A stretch of 40,317 bases of DNA from Paenibacillus sp. (GTDB lineage: Bacteria > Bacillota > Bacilli > Paenibacillales > Paenibacillaceae), in contig JAIRVF010000086.1 of assembly GCA_031254035.1 (NCBI GenBank), positions 1-40,317 of the forward strand, read 5' to 3'. Positions 1-10,200 of the stretch are shown here, one piece after another. The notes beneath the pieces are model-generated. The model saw only the letters and a program-made list of their open reading frames with translations. It was not told the origin of the DNA and made no database searches. The translations under genes were made by a program, and so were the position numbers. Positions within the stretch are counted from its first letter, which is position 1. Each line of letters begins with the position of its first letter.

Positions 1-23
1 GATCATCCATGCCGTTTATCTAT

Positions 24-262
24 TCATCCGGGTCCAATCCCCCCGTAGAACAGAAGGTAATTCTCCATCTGACTGCTCCAATACGCATCATCGTGCTTCC
101 CTCCCGGCGTCGTATGGAATTCAAAGGATTTCGTCTTCTGTGTTTGGAGGATTCCGTTCAGCTGATTCGTCGCCGCTTTGAAATCATCTTGATCGCCGCA
201 ATCCAGATAAATGCTCAGTCGGTTCAGCTTCTGAGTTGATGCTAACACAAGCGGATCATTGG
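24..262 (-). pseudogene. Esterase (alpha/beta hydrolase, FrmB/Fes-like) C-terminal remnant
   Basis: Only the last 75-80 residues of a putative esterase survive. The segment LSIYLDCGDQDDF followed by HTTPGGKHDDAYW and MENYLLFY matches the C-terminal part of the PF00756 esterase fold, including the acid-region loop and the catalytic His in the GGKHDDAYW motif. The frame can be read upstream to about 262 (NDPLVLASTQ), where it runs directly into an AraC-family fragment on the same strand. The N-terminal two thirds with the nucleophile Ser are absent, so the product cannot be active. This looks like a deletion junction joining two neighbouring genes. Confidence 0.6.
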
Positions 263-618
263 CCTAGGTGCGGTGAGAAGTCCGTCTCATGGTACACCTG
301 ACGAATTAGAAACAGAAGTTCCATCAAATACGAACGGCTGCGGCACGGCCAAAAGCGGTCCGGCTGCTCCGTCAAATTTCTGCCAATCGCCTCCATGAGC
401 TCCTCCGCATGCTTCACCACAGTAGGGTCTAGCGGCAAGCCGCCGTAATACCCGGCCGTACGCTCCGTGAAGGTCTCCATCACCCACAGATTCTGGTAGT
501 CCGTCGTACTACTTGCCTCCACCATGTCAATTCGATAGCCTTGATGATACATTTTTCCTTCTGTCCAGAGCTTCATCCTAACGACTTCCATCTTCAATGG
601 AATATGGATCAAATGCAA
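256..618 (-). pseudogene. AraC-family regulator fragment (sensor-domain part only)
   Basis: A 120-residue frame containing VVRMKLWTEGKMY, IDMVEASSTTDYQNLWVMETF and PCRSRSYLMELLFLIRQVYHE resembles the region between the N-terminal cupin-like domain and the HTH of Paenibacillus AraC regulators. No C-terminal pair of helix-turn-helices follows, because the frame stops (FSPHLGQ) at the esterase remnant. Upstream, to about 690, further pieces (SFHFAFDPYSIEDGSR) appear in another frame, which suggests additional frameshifts. It is therefore a decayed gene. The family assignment rests on overall resemblance, not on a diagnostic motif. Confidence 0.45.
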
Positions 619-716
619 AATGAAACGATGTCATATAAAGGTTCTCGTTGGCTGCCTGTGGAATTTAAATCTAAAATATTATTATTTAATCAATATTATA
701 ATCTAGGAGATGACAG

Positions 717-1662
717 ATGCCAGTAATAAGAAAAAGCGTAAAAATAGTAAAGATCAGTTTAATCATTCTATTTTCTTTTGTTTTACTGGGATTGGTTTTC
801 CCTACATGGACCCCAGGAATTCATGGGAATAATAGTGTAAGTACGTTAGAACAAGTCGAAATCAATGGTACTAATCATGAAGTTATGATCAGGGGAATGG
901 ACAAAAACAATCCTATTGTGATTTTTGTACATGGAGGACCAGGTTGCTCCGAGATCCCATACGTAAGGAAATATCAAGATCTGCTTGAGAAGAATTTTAC
1001 TATCGTTCATTATGATCAACGTGGAAGCGGGAAATCTTATCATTTTTTTGAGGACTACTCCAATATATCTATAAACTTGCTTGTGGATGATTTATTGGCA
1101 TTGACCGATTATGTTAAAGCAAAATTTGGACAAAAGAAAGTGCTGCTGATCGGCCATTCTTTTGGTACATATATTGGAATGAAAGCTGCGGCAAAAGCTC
1201 CTGAACAATTTTTTGCCTATATTGGAATCGGCCAGGTTTCAGATACTCTGAAAAGTGAACTGGACAGTTTGGAATATTCCATAGAACAAGCTAGATTGGC
1301 TAATCATACAAAAGATGTGGAACTGTTGGAACGCAGTAGAGCTTTAATAGAAAAGGGGGAAATGCTTACACCGTTTTTTAAGAGGGATTTCTGTTTCGCA
1401 ACATAACTTGCTAAAAGAGGAAAGAGAAAATCCTATTCCGAGTGTTGTCGATAGATTAGAAATTCCATGCTTTTTTGTGATGGGTAAGTATGATTATATG
1501 ACATCCGTTAATGCGGCAAGGGAATACTTTGAAAAGTTGGAAGCTCCTAAAAAGGATTATGTCATTTTCGATCAATCCGCTCATTATCCACAGTTTGAAC
1601 AAAAAGAATTATTCGCTGAATGGTTAAATCAAACTTGGAGTCATCTACCAGGACATAACTAG
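717..1662 (+). pseudogene. Alpha/beta hydrolase (proline iminopeptidase-like), frameshifted with loss in the cap domain
   Basis: The first frame (717-1406) has an N-terminal membrane anchor (ISLIILFSFVLLGLVF), the oxyanion motif HGGPG and the nucleophile elbow GHSFG, as in the prolyl-aminopeptidase-like alpha/beta hydrolases. It ends abruptly at RDFCFAT. The second frame (from about 1384 to 1662) continues with SVSQHNLLKEE, then IPCFFVMGKYDYMT (acid residue) and DQSAHYPQFE (catalytic His). Together they give about 310 residues, where relatives have roughly 340, so part of the helical cap is missing. The change of frame lies near a T6 run at 1374-1379. No single frame covers both halves, so it is called a pseudogene; a sequencing error alone would not explain the missing residues. 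Confidence 0.7.
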
Positions 1663-1739
1663 TAAACCCCACTCTAATTTTGTCATTACTTCAGCTCACA
1701 CCTGATTTCCGCGATCGAAATGAGAGCCGAAAAACCTAA

Positions 1740-3131
1740 TTATTTCAATGGTGATTTTCCAATTTGCCGGGCGACCCTTTCCCCCAGCTCCGGCGACGCA
1801 TTATTGAGATAACTTAAGACAATGCGCTGCGTTTCCGGGGAAATACCCGTAAGATCAGTAGCAAGGTTGTCTACCAAGTGTTCTTGCTGCGATGCGGAAA
1901 GGGCGCGGTAAAATTGGCCGGCTTGCGTAAAATCATCTGCTTTGGACAGACTCGACCGTACGAGTCGGCCTTCCACATAGCGGCCGCTGCCGCTAGTCAC
2001 AAGGGAAGCGGGTGACCAGTTTCCTTGATGATTGATTGGGATTTTGCGAAAATCCGGCCCCAGCCGCCAGCGCTGCGAATCTGAGTAAATATTGGCCCGT
2101 CCCTGTAGTATTTTATCGTCCGACAACTCGACTCCTTCCAGAAGATTGGATGGTGAAAAGGCTAGTTTCTCCACCTGCTCCATATAGTTATCCGGATTGC
2201 GATCGAGTACCAGGCGGCCAACGGGCTGCAAAGGATATTGCTGTTCATCCCAGAGTTTAGTGTCATCTAGCGGATCGTAAGAGAGATGAGACGCGTCATC
2301 GGGATTCATCAGCTGCACGTAAAGCCCGTAATCGACGTTTTGTCCCACCGCAATCGATTCATACAATTCCTTGCCCGCAATATCTGGATCTTTGCCGGCT
2401 AGCCGGGTGGCTTCGTGACGATCGATGTACTTTTCGCCAGCAAAAGGGATCCAGTGATATTTTACATAGGTGCGAGCTTCTTGTGCGTTTTTCCAGACAT
2501 AGGTGTTCACGCTATGGCCTTTCATGTGGCGGAAGTTTTTTAACGTACCTATGTCGGAATAGGTCCAGACGAGAAAATGAATGCATTCCGGCCTTTTGGC
2601 TACGAAGCTCCAGAGTCGTTCTGGATCGATCAGGTTATTTTTCGGCGAAGGTAGAAAAGTATCGATAAATTCCGGAAAGCGCATGGCATCTCGTACAGCA
2701 AACACGGGAATATGGTTACAGAGTAGATCGAAAATACCTTGTTCCGTATAAAATTTGGTGGCAAATCCACGCACGTTACGGGAAGTATCCGGGGTGCCTT
2801 TCGTGCTGACGGCAAGGGAGAATCTTACGGTGACGGGAACCTGCTGACCCGGATTTTGCAGAAAGCAGAGCTTGGTGTATGCCGCCATGGAATGCACGGT
2901 CTGAAAGTATCCGAAAGCGCCATAGCCTTTTACGTGTACGGGTCTTTCTAGAATTTTGGTATGTATGAAAGTTTCCAGCTCCTCGTGCAAAATATTGTCC
3001 TGTGCAAGTAAGAGCCCCCGTTCCCCAACAGTTTGTGAATGTAGAGCTGGCGGTACATCAACTGTCCGCTGCGTTTCATCTTCGAGACGTATTTCTTTAC
3101 CCTGAATGTTGACTTGTGGTACTTCTTCCAT
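1740..3131 (-). CDS. Catalase (monofunctional haem catalase)
   Basis: This 463-residue protein dismutates hydrogen peroxide. The distal His lies in RPVHVKGYGAFGYF, the distal Asn in CNHIPVFAVRDAMRFPEF, and the haem-ligand region RANIYSDSQRWRLG keeps the Arg and the proximal Tyr. The C-terminal PVGRLVLDRNPDNY and FSPSNLLEGVE blocks are also typical. N-terminal and core sequence is divergent from common KatA proteins (for example CNH where most have GNN), but the catalytic set is complete. The ATG at 3131 is preceded by GGGAGGT at good spacing. An in-frame ATG at 3149 with a weaker GGAG is the alternative. It is divergent from the AHSA1-like gene with only about 60 bp between them. It is probably a small-subunit clade enzyme and cytoplasmic, as no signal peptide is seen. 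Confidence 0.93.
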   Translation of the reverse strand: MEEVPQVNIQGKEIRLEDETQRTVDVPPALHSQTVGERGLLLAQDNILHEELETFIHTKILERPVHVKGYGAFGYFQTVHSMAAYTKLCFLQNPGQQVPVTVRFSLAVSTKGTPDTSRNVRGFATKFYTEQGIFDLLCNHIPVFAVRDAMRFPEFIDTFLPSPKNNLIDPERLWSFVAKRPECIHFLVWTYSDIGTLKNFRHMKGHSVNTYVWKNAQEARTYVKYHWIPFAGEKYIDRHEATRLAGKDPDIAGKELYESIAVGQNVDYGLYVQLMNPDDASHLSYDPLDDTKLWDEQQYPLQPVGRLVLDRNPDNYMEQVEKLAFSPSNLLEGVELSDDKILQGRANIYSDSQRWRLGPDFRKIPINHQGNWSPASLVTSGSGRYVEGRLVRSSLSKADDFTQAGQFYRALSASQQEHLVDNLATDLTGISPETQRIVLSYLNNASPELGERVARQIGKSPLK

Positions 3132-3193
3132 TATCCGACCTCCCATCATAATACTCCAAGGAATGATATATTTTGTGAAATTTAAATGCGATC

Positions 3194-3667
3194 ATGGCTT
3201 CACCTAATATATTGTGGGCGGTATCGATAAAGTCCGTGTTCAAGGTGTTCTCGGAAGCTGAGCATCTGAAGCAATGGTGGGGACCACGTGGATGGGTACT
3301 AACTGTGTGCGACATTGATTTTCGCGAGGGCGGCAGCTGGCATTATTGCATGAAGTGCAGCGACCCCAATCAAGGCGACTTTTACGGATTTGAATCATGG
3401 GGCAAAGGGGTCTATCGAGAGATCGTTGAGGGGGAGAAAATCGTCTATACCGATTACTTCTCGGATGCGGACGGCAATGAATCGGAAGGAATGCCATCGA
3501 CTTTGATCACATTAACTTTTGAAGAGTTTGAAGGTAAAACAAAAATTGTAAACCGTGCAGTATATGATTCCGCCGAATCTCTTAAAAAAGTTCTGGATAT
3601 GGGGATGGAACAAGGATTTACGGAAACATGGGATCGTCTTGCGGAGCATCTGCAAGCAGTTCAATAA
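3194..3667 (+). CDS. SRPBCC / AHSA1-type (activator of Hsp90 ATPase homologue 1-like) protein
   Basis: The 157-residue product carries the SRPBCC signature VFKVFSEAEHLKQWWGPRGW, then WHYCMKC, GFESWGKGVYREI and a C-terminal amphipathic helix ending GMEQGFTETWDRLAEHL. This fold forms a hydrophobic cavity; bacterial members have varied and mostly unknown roles. The usual N-terminal strand (typically about 15 residues before VFKVFSE) is replaced by MASPNILWAVSIKS, and no convincing ribosome binding site precedes the ATG. The 5' end therefore looks altered, possibly where the catalase promoter region was joined to it. It may be translated poorly or be a young pseudogene. Confidence 0.75.
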   Translation: MASPNILWAVSIKSVFKVFSEAEHLKQWWGPRGWVLTVCDIDFREGGSWHYCMKCSDPNQGDFYGFESWGKGVYREIVEGEKIVYTDYFSDADGNESEGMPSTLITLTFEEFEGKTKIVNRAVYDSAESLKKVLDMGMEQGFTETWDRLAEHLQAVQ

Positions 3668-3923
3668 GCACCAAAGTAGGAGGATTTTGTTCTTTTAGAA
3701 TCGAATATGTATTAGAACGTTGAAATAAGGGGGGAGAGGAACTCTTATGTTTAATGATGATTTTGGTTATCAGCTCTATGCAAAGTCTACACTATAAACA
3801 ACGGCGGTTGTTTGTATGAGAGCTGAATAAAATAAAGACCGCCTGCATCTTTCATGATTAGATGTTGTTATAGTGAGACTTTGCTGCCTTGAAATGAAAT
3901 TAATTTTAAGGAGTAGAGCGATC

Positions 3924-4187
3924 ATGAAATATGTTAATGCAGATATGGTTTTACCGGAAAAATTGTTAAAGGAAGTACAAAAATATATTCATGGTACCGT
4001 GATGTATATTCCTAAACCCGAAGGCGCACGGAGGGGATGGGGAGTGAAGTCCGGCAGCAGACAATATATAGATCAAAGAAATCGTGAAATTCGCCATAAA
4101 TATGTACAAGGCGCTACCATTGATCAACTTTCGGAACAGTTTTTTCTTTCCTGCGAGAGCATCAGAAAAATTGTTTATGCAAAATGA
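3924..4187 (+). CDS. CD3324-family small protein (putative HTH)
   Basis: An 87-residue protein starting MKYVNADMVLPEKLLKEVQKY, with IPKPEGARRGWG in the middle and a C-terminal TIDQLSEQFFLSCESIRKIVY. I recognise this as the widespread Firmicutes CD3324 family. The C-terminal segment has the spacing of a Mor/resolvase-like helix-turn-helix (QLSEQFFLSCESIRKI), so DNA binding is plausible but unproven. An AAGGAG lies 9 bases upstream of the chosen ATG; a longer in-frame start at 3873 has no such site. The gene stands alone, with an intrinsic terminator right after its stop. Confidence 0.8.
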   Translation: MKYVNADMVLPEKLLKEVQKYIHGTVMYIPKPEGARRGWGVKSGSRQYIDQRNREIRHKYVQGATIDQLSEQFFLSCESIRKIVYAK

Positions 4188-4205
4188 ATTACATATGTTA
4201 TGTGG

Positions 4206-4241
4206 AGTCACATTGGAAACCATTCTGATGTGGCTTTTTTT
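4206..4241 (+). terminator. Intrinsic terminator after CD3324-type gene
   Basis: AGTCACA pairs with TGTGGCT (one T-G wobble), followed directly by a run of seven T. Confidence 0.7.
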
Positions 4242-4365
4242 ATAGTAGACGTTTTTCTTATGGAGTGTTTTACTGACATGGCTAAAAGATTTCCGGAATA
4301 AGCTACTATATAATATTTGCTATAACGTTCCGAAATGACGAGAGGAAAAGGGGAGGTTAAACGAA

Positions 4366-5448
4366 ATGGAAAAAGAAAAGGTCAGGCGGGAGATCGAGAG
4401 GCATTTGGAGAATAGAGTTGCTTCCGATCCGGGGCTCCATAATGTGTTTTTGTTAGTGCATTCAGACGGGCGGGATATTCATTGGCCAATCGCTGCGGGG
4501 AGGACGGACGGGGTCCCGGCTAATCCTGCTCAACCTTATCATACGGCAAGCATAGGCAAAGCCTTCACTTCTGTTATTTTTGCCATACTGTCAGAAAAAG
4601 GGCTGGTAACATTTGATGACCCCATCGCCGATTACCTGCCCCCACATATTCTTAAAGACCTTCATATTTTTAAGGGGAAAGACTATACATACGATATTCA
4701 GATCAAGCATTTGTTAAGCAACACGTCGGGACTACCTGATTATTTTGAAGAAAAATCAAAGCAGGGACAAGCGGTGTTTAAAGAACAACTAGAACATCCC
4801 TCGCGTTTTTGGACGGCTGAAGAGACCATTTTTTGGTCGAAGGAGCATTTAGAGCCCCATTTTCCCCCAAGCAAAGGTTTTCACTACTCAGATACAGGCT
4901 TTAATCTTCTTGGTCTCATCATTGAAAAAGTTACATCCAAACCATATCACGAAGCGCTCCATGAGTATTTATTTACCCCCTTGCGGATGAACCACACATA
5001 CTTATGTCAATATTCCGATCCTGCCGTCAAAAGTGAACATCCCGTAGCGAAAGTGTATGTGGATAAATTGGAAGTCAACGTCGACGAATACCGCAGCTTC
5101 AGCGCTTTTTATGCCGGAGGCCAAACCGTATCTACATCGGAAGATTTACTCATTTTCATGAAAGCGCTCGTGAACCACCGGATCGTTCAAAAAGAAACTT
5201 TGGACATCATGCAACGCTGGAATAGAATGTGGTTCGGGATGGAGTATGGTTACGGGCTGATGAGGATGCATTTTATTCCCGTCACCCCAAAATATATCGG
5301 CTGGGGACATCTTGGGGCGAGCGGCGCCTGCATGCTTTATTTTCCTAATTTGGATGTCTATATGATAGGAAGCTTTAACCAGACCGCTTATAAAACGAAA
5401 GCTATGAACTATCTATTTTTTAACGTGTTGCGTAAATTGACGAAATAG
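4366..5448 (+). CDS. Serine hydrolase, beta-lactamase class C / penicillin-binding-protein-like
   Basis: This 360-residue protein has the three active-site elements of the class C beta-lactamase/DD-peptidase fold: S62-I-G-K65 in HTASIGKAFTSV, Y174-S-D in HYSDTGFN (a Tyr-x-Asp version of the usual Tyr-x-Asn), and H315-L-G in WGHLGASG, replacing KTG. This set is typical of the esterase/peptidase EstB-like branch, not of true beta-lactamases. There is no signal peptide, so it is probably cytoplasmic. A strong GGGGAGG precedes the ATG. A small unknown gene begins 18 bases after its stop and is probably co-transcribed. The natural substrate cannot be told from the sequence. Confidence 0.85.
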   Translation: MEKEKVRREIERHLENRVASDPGLHNVFLLVHSDGRDIHWPIAAGRTDGVPANPAQPYHTASIGKAFTSVIFAILSEKGLVTFDDPIADYLPPHILKDLHIFKGKDYTYDIQIKHLLSNTSGLPDYFEEKSKQGQAVFKEQLEHPSRFWTAEETIFWSKEHLEPHFPPSKGFHYSDTGFNLLGLIIEKVTSKPYHEALHEYLFTPLRMNHTYLCQYSDPAVKSEHPVAKVYVDKLEVNVDEYRSFSAFYAGGQTVSTSEDLLIFMKALVNHRIVQKETLDIMQRWNRMWFGMEYGYGLMRMHFIPVTPKYIGWGHLGASGACMLYFPNLDVYMIGSFNQTAYKTKAMNYLFFNVLRKLTK

Positions 5449-5466
5449 TGTTTGGCAGAGGTGAAT

Positions 5467-5787
5467 ATGGGCATGTTGCCTGAACAGATAAACCGAATCG
5501 TATCCGAATTTCCCTGTTTTGCTGCCGTATCGAATGATGAGAGAGAATTAACATTGTACCGAGTCAGAAACGGTGAAGTATGCGTCATTATGATGGCAAG
5601 TATTCTGCGTGAAACCGGTTATGAAGCTTTCGCCGAAACAGAAGGGGAATTTACAGAATCTGGTTTAGGTAAAGTAACTTTGTTACAGAGGCATCACTGG
5701 GCCTTGCTGGTTGCAGCATCCACACGTTCCGGAGCCATTCTTAGCCACGGTGTAAACGCATTGATAGCTTTTGAAGAAGGGAAATAA
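5467..5787 (+). CDS. Hypothetical protein downstream of serine hydrolase
   Basis: I do not recognise this 106-residue protein. It is mixed alpha/beta in appearance, acidic, without membrane segments or Cys pairs; the C-terminal half (GLGKVTLLQRHHWALLVAAS, then SGAILSHGVNALIAFEEGK) is the most structured-looking part. Starts at 5467 (ATG after GAGGTGA) and 5473 (ATG) are both possible; a TTG at 5452 gives 111 residues. It follows the serine hydrolase closely and ends at a bidirectional terminator, so the two probably form one transcript. Confidence 0.6.
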   Translation: MGMLPEQINRIVSEFPCFAAVSNDERELTLYRVRNGEVCVIMMASILRETGYEAFAETEGEFTESGLGKVTLLQRHHWALLVAASTRSGAILSHGVNALIAFEEGK

Positions 5788-5793
5788 AACGAC

Positions 5794-5837
5794 AAACGAC
5801 CCCGGCTTTTTGAAAGGCTCGGAGTCGTTTATCTTTT
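5794..5837. terminator. Bidirectional intrinsic terminator between convergent genes
   Basis: AAACGAC...GTCGTTT with an inner CCGG/CTCGG arm. T-rich tails occur on both strands, so it serves the serine hydrolase unit (+) and the aldolase gene (-). Confidence 0.7.
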
Positions 5838-5862
5838 TATATGCGAATCTGAAAATTACTTC

Positions 5863-6750
5863 TTATTTGATAGAAGCTTCGTAAATGTTCTCTACGGATT
5901 TGGACAACATTGCGTTGAATTCATCGTCCGATTGACCGTCGCTTAGGCCCTGCGATAAGGCACGGGAGAAGCTGGCGATCAGTCCGTGGTTTTGCGCCAG
6001 TTTTTCGTTGGCTTCCGTTTGAGAGTAACCGCCTGATAAAGCCACGATCCGTACCATATGCGGATCCTCCATCAGATCGCTGTAGAAGTTGTCTTCTGTC
6101 GGAATGGAGAGTTTGAGCATGATTTTTACGTCCGGATCAAGGGCGGATAATTGAGCTTTAATTTCATCTTTTAGCAGTTTTTCCGATGCAGTTTTATCCG
6201 CGCTGTAGATGTCCACTTCCGGTTCGATAATCGGTACCAGTCCCGCCGCTGCAATTTGTTTGCCGATGGCAAACTGCTGCTCTACAACTTTTTTGATCCC
6301 GGCAGGGTTCGCTTCTTTGATAACCGAGCGCATTTTCGTCCCGAAGATGTTGCGTTCAATTGCCCGTTTCAACAGATCGTCCAGTCCGGAGATTGGCTTC
6401 ATAAGCTGAACGCCATCTTCCAGCTCGGCGAGCCCTTTATCGACTTTCAGAAAAGGTACGACGCCTTTTTGCTCCCAAAGATAATCGGCGGTCAATTGAC
6501 CATCAATGAAACGATCCATCGTGTTTTCAAAAAGAATGGCACCCAAAATATGCTTGGAATCAAACGCAGAGCTTTTAATAATACGCGTTCTCATCTCATG
6601 CACCAAAGCATACATCTCTTCTTCGCTGGAATACTTGCTTTCCGGTATACCGTACTGCTGTAGAGCTTTCGGCGTACTTCCACCACTTTGATCCAAGGCG
6701 GCTATGAAACCTTTTCCCGTACGAATTCGATCCAATTGCTTCATGTTCAT
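5863..6750 (-). CDS. fda: Fructose-bisphosphate aldolase class I
   Basis: A 295-residue enzyme starting [30 protein letters not shown], the hallmark N-terminus of the Staphylococcus/Bacillus-type class I aldolase. It cleaves fructose 1,6-bisphosphate to DHAP and glyceraldehyde 3-phosphate in glycolysis and runs in reverse in gluconeogenesis. The Schiff-base Lys is expected at K213 in [18 protein letters not shown] and the phosphate-binding ALSGGYSQ loop are also present. The ATG at 6750 was chosen because it gives the family N-terminus and has AAGGAG 11 bases upstream; the open frame extends to 6771. It is a single-gene unit with a TATAAT at 6810-6805 as a possible -10 box. Confidence 0.93.
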   Translation of the reverse strand: MNMKQLDRIRTGKGFIAALDQSGGSTPKALQQYGIPESKYSSEEEMYALVHEMRTRIIKSSAFDSKHILGAILFENTMDRFIDGQLTADYLWEQKGVVPFLKVDKGLAELEDGVQLMKPISGLDDLLKRAIERNIFGTKMRSVIKEANPAGIKKVVEQQFAIGKQIAAAGLVPIIEPEVDIYSADKTASEKLLKDEIKAQLSALDPDVKIMLKLSIPTEDNFYSDLMEDPHMVRIVALSGGYSQTEANEKLAQNHGLIASFSRALSQGLSDGQSDDEFNAMLSKSVENIYEASIK

Positions 6751-6771
6751 GAGTGATGTTTCTCCTTCCAT

Positions 6772-7078
6772 GTTCTGGACTTAAATGGCATATTGAACGC
6801 TTTTATTATAACACTTTTATTGGTAGGGGAGCATTTTTGGAGAGCGTTTTCACTATGCAAATATTAACACCTGACACATCTCAGAAGAGTATGATGAGGT
6901 ACTCAACCTCTTATGGATTGTCACTTCATTTGCTAGAGCATCTAACTCTTATTAAGGCGGTCTAGAAAAAAAGTCAAAATAATACCTATTGCTGGTAAAA
7001 ATATGGCACACAAGCTTACACTGGAGATGTTTACAATATAAATGGAAAAATCTATTTTTCTGACCTGGAGGTGAATTA
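6772..7078. other. Intergenic region between aldolase and lyase
   Basis: AT-rich DNA with the presumed aldolase promoter (TATAAT on the minus strand at 6810-6805). No RNA gene or recognisable coding remnant was identified. A short frame ending MRYSTSYGLSLHLLEHLTLIKAV near 6960 matches nothing I know. Confidence 0.4.
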
Positions 7079-7195
7079 ATGCCTAGGTATGGAGGATTTT
7101 TTTTAACAGGTATTGAAAGCGGTTGCAATAATGGGAATTTAAAATTTTTTCGCTCAAAGTTCCGCTGTCTTACTTCCCGTAATACGGTCTACTAA
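7079..7195 (+). CDS. Possible 38-residue leader ORF before the lyase
   Basis: ATG at 7079 follows CTGGAGGTGAATTA, a near-ideal ribosome binding site. The frame reads MPRYGGFFLTGIESG and ends at a TAA 26 bases before the lyase start. The cre-like site lies inside it. It could be a real small protein, a leader, or the end of a lost gene; there is no family evidence. Confidence 0.25.
   Translation: MPRYGGFFLTGIESGCNNGNLKFFRSKFRCLTSRNTVY
7114..7127 (+). promoter_or_regulatory. cre-like site (CcpA) upstream of lyase
   Basis: TGAAAGCGGTTGCA fits the catabolite responsive element pattern TGWNANCGNTNWCA at 13 of 14 positions. It lies about 95 bases before the lyase start, suitable for repression of a polysaccharide-degrading enzyme by preferred sugars. 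No clear promoter boxes were assigned around it. Confidence 0.5.
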
Positions 7196-7221
7196 AAATA
7201 AATATTGGCGAGGTGAATGTT

Positions 7222-10200
7222 GTGAGGAAATTAAGTTCAGTGCTGGCTGTTAGTTTGTTATTTTTAATGATTCCACCGGAATATTTGGGAGGATCAAGTC
7301 AAAAGGTTCAGGCTGAGGCGGCAAACTTGGTGAACAATGGCAGCTTCGAACAGACGGCGTCCACTCCAGATGCTAGCTGGAACGGGGTTACAAGCCCGGC
7401 TCCGGCAAGTTGGGGATTATGGATTCCTACCGGGAGCGGGAAAGCTCCAAATCAAACTGCAAAAGTATACCTGGATACGGCTGTGTATCATGACGGACGA
7501 CAGTCGATGGCCTTTGATGCGTTTCAAACAAGCAGGGTGTCCATCAACCAGAGTGTCACCAAGATCGTGGCAGGCAAGTCCTACAAGCTGAAGATGTGGG
7601 TCAAAACGGAGAACGTGATCGGTACGGGAACCTATTTCCGTACGCAATTTTACAATACAAGCAAGGTGGGGGACGGACCGGTTTCGGCCAAATTGCTAGG
7701 CACAAACGATTGGACTTTGCAGCAGGTTTATATGACCATCCCAAGCGGCGTGACCAAACTTGTGATTGAACCGTTTCTGGAAACGGGGACAGGAAAGGTA
7801 TGGTTCGATGATATAAGCCTGGAGGAATATAACGGGATTACGGCCCTTGCGCTGGATCAGACAGCCATATCCATGGCGATAGGAGATTCCAAAAGATTGG
7901 GGCTGTCGATCACGCCGGGAAATGTCGCAGATAAAAGTGTGGTATGGAGTTCCAGCGATCCGAATGTGGTTACCGTGGATGCTAACGGAAATTTGTCCGG
8001 GGTAGGCGTGGGGACGGCAGTGGTCACGGTAGCGACACCTGATGGCATAGTCAAAGCAAACTGCCTGGTCAACGTCGAATCAACAGAGGCGACCCAAGCG
8101 TACAGTGACCTTCGATTGAAATGGCAGCAGAAGTTAACAGGAGGACCTTGGGATGCAGCCAAAGCAGGGGATCCGGATATCCATGCGGCCATCGAGCAAT
8201 TGGACAACAGCTTAGCTAATGCTGGGGGCAGCGGATTTTGGGATCTGCTCAATAAGGCAGACAACCGGACATTCTTGTGGAGCGATCTAAAAAGCACGAC
8301 GGATTCCTCCCAAATTTCAAGCGCATACGGCAGATTAAGAACGATGGCTGTTGCTTACTCCACGCAAGACTCGCGTTTCTATCAAAATGGTGAGCTGCGC
8401 GATGCGATCATCGGTGGTTTGGATTGGCTTTATACGAACCGATACAATGAAAATAAGAGCGCCTACGGAAATTGGTGGGACTTTGAGATCGGGACGCCGC
8501 AAATATTAAACGATATTGCCGTGCTCATGTATGATCAGCTGACGCAGCAGCAGAGGGACAATTACATGAGGGCTGTCGATGCATTTTGCCCTGATCCGAA
8601 AACGGGGGCTGTACTAGGTGTTAAAGGCGTAAAAATGACGGGCGCCAATTTGCTGGACAAGGCGCTGGTCATGACCATACGCGGAGTCATCGGGAACAAC
8701 AGCGCCAAAATTGCTCAGGGCCGGGATTCCATCGGTCCGGAATTCGTTTATGCAACGCGTGGGGATGGAGTATACAAAGACGGCTCACTTGTCCAGCATA
8801 CGAACATCGCCTACACGGCAGGGTACGGAGCAGTATGGCTCAGCCGGGCGGCTGATATGACGTATTTACTGAACGGGTCGCCGTGGCCGGTGACGGATCC
8901 GAATGTGAACAACGTATACAACTGGGTAAAAGATACGTTTGAGCCTGTGATCTACAAAGGTCTTTACATGGATATGGTGAACGGCAGAGGGATCTCAAGG
9001 GAAGGTTCCGGCAGCGCAAGAGGTACGATCATCACCTTGCTCCGTCTGGCTGAAGGAGCGCCAGCGGATGTGGCGTCATCGATTAGAAGCATGGCCAAGG
9101 AATGGATCAGCAAAGACACGACCTACTCCAACTATTACAATGGTTTGTCGATCTACGAGCTGACGCTCGTGAAACAATTAATGAATGATGCTTCCATTCA
9201 GCCCCGTGGCGAATTGACAAAAAGCCAGGTGTTTGCGGGCATGGACCGGGTTGTTCATCTGCGTGACGGATACGGCTTTGGACTAAGCCTTTTCTCAAAC
9301 CGCATTTCTGACTTTGAAAAAGGAAACGACGAGAATTTAAAAGGCTGGTATACGGGAATTGGAATGACCTACCTATACGATAATGATCTTACTCAATACC
9401 GGGACGGTTTCTGGCCGACGGTGAACTCGTTCCGCCTTCCAGGCACAACAACGGATGGTTCAGGAGAAGGGGCAACGCCTGGGGAATGGAAAAGCTACAT
9501 GAACACGAAATCATGGGTTGGAGGAGCGACGATCGATCGTCTGTACAGTGCGGCAGGCATGGACTTTTCCCTTTCCCAGGTAACAGGAAGCAATCTGCAC
9601 GGGAAGAAATCTTGGTTCATGTTTGATGACGAAATTGTCGCGCTGGGAGCCGGTATTTCAAGCAATACATCCGGCCCTAAGCCGGTCGAAACGATTATTG
9701 ATAACCGCAAGCTGAACCCGGCGGGCGATAATGAGTTTACGATTAACGGCATCAAGCAGCCGAGTGACCTGGGATGGTCGGACACGATGAACGGCGTCAA
9801 ATGGGCACATCTTGCAGGCAATGTGCCGGGTTCCGACATGGGCTACTACTTCCCGGATGCCCCTACGCTGTATGGACTTCGCGAATCCAGAACAGGTTCG
9901 TGGAGCAACATCAACGGTGGGCAGTCCAAAACGCCGATCACGCGCAATTATGCAAGTCTTGCATTTGAACATGGTAACCGGCCGGATAACGTCTCTTATG
10001 CGTATATTTTGCTGCATGGCAAGAATGCCGAGGCAACACAGGCATACAGCGAAAATCCGGAAGTAGAGATTCTGAGCAATACGGATCAATTGCAAGCTGT
10101 TCAGCACAAGGCTTTGGGCATCACTGCCGCGAATTTCTGGATCCCGGGCACAGTAGGTCCTATTTCGACGCAAAATCCTGCTTCGGTGATGCTGAAAGAG

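Noticed and set aside
3747..3797. 16-codon ORF after GGGGGGAGAGG, followed by a small AAACAAC/GTTGTTT hairpin
   Set aside because: It could be a leader peptide, but it is too short to judge and the next gene has its own ribosome binding site 130 bases away.
6753..6965. 70-residue plus-strand frame opposite the aldolase promoter
   Set aside because: No family resemblance, no ribosome binding site, and it overlaps the presumed promoter of the aldolase gene.
7857..10173. Long minus-strand open frames inside the lyase gene
   Set aside because: They are shadows of a strong coding frame with intact PL8 motifs and have no starts with ribosome binding sites or recognisable domains.
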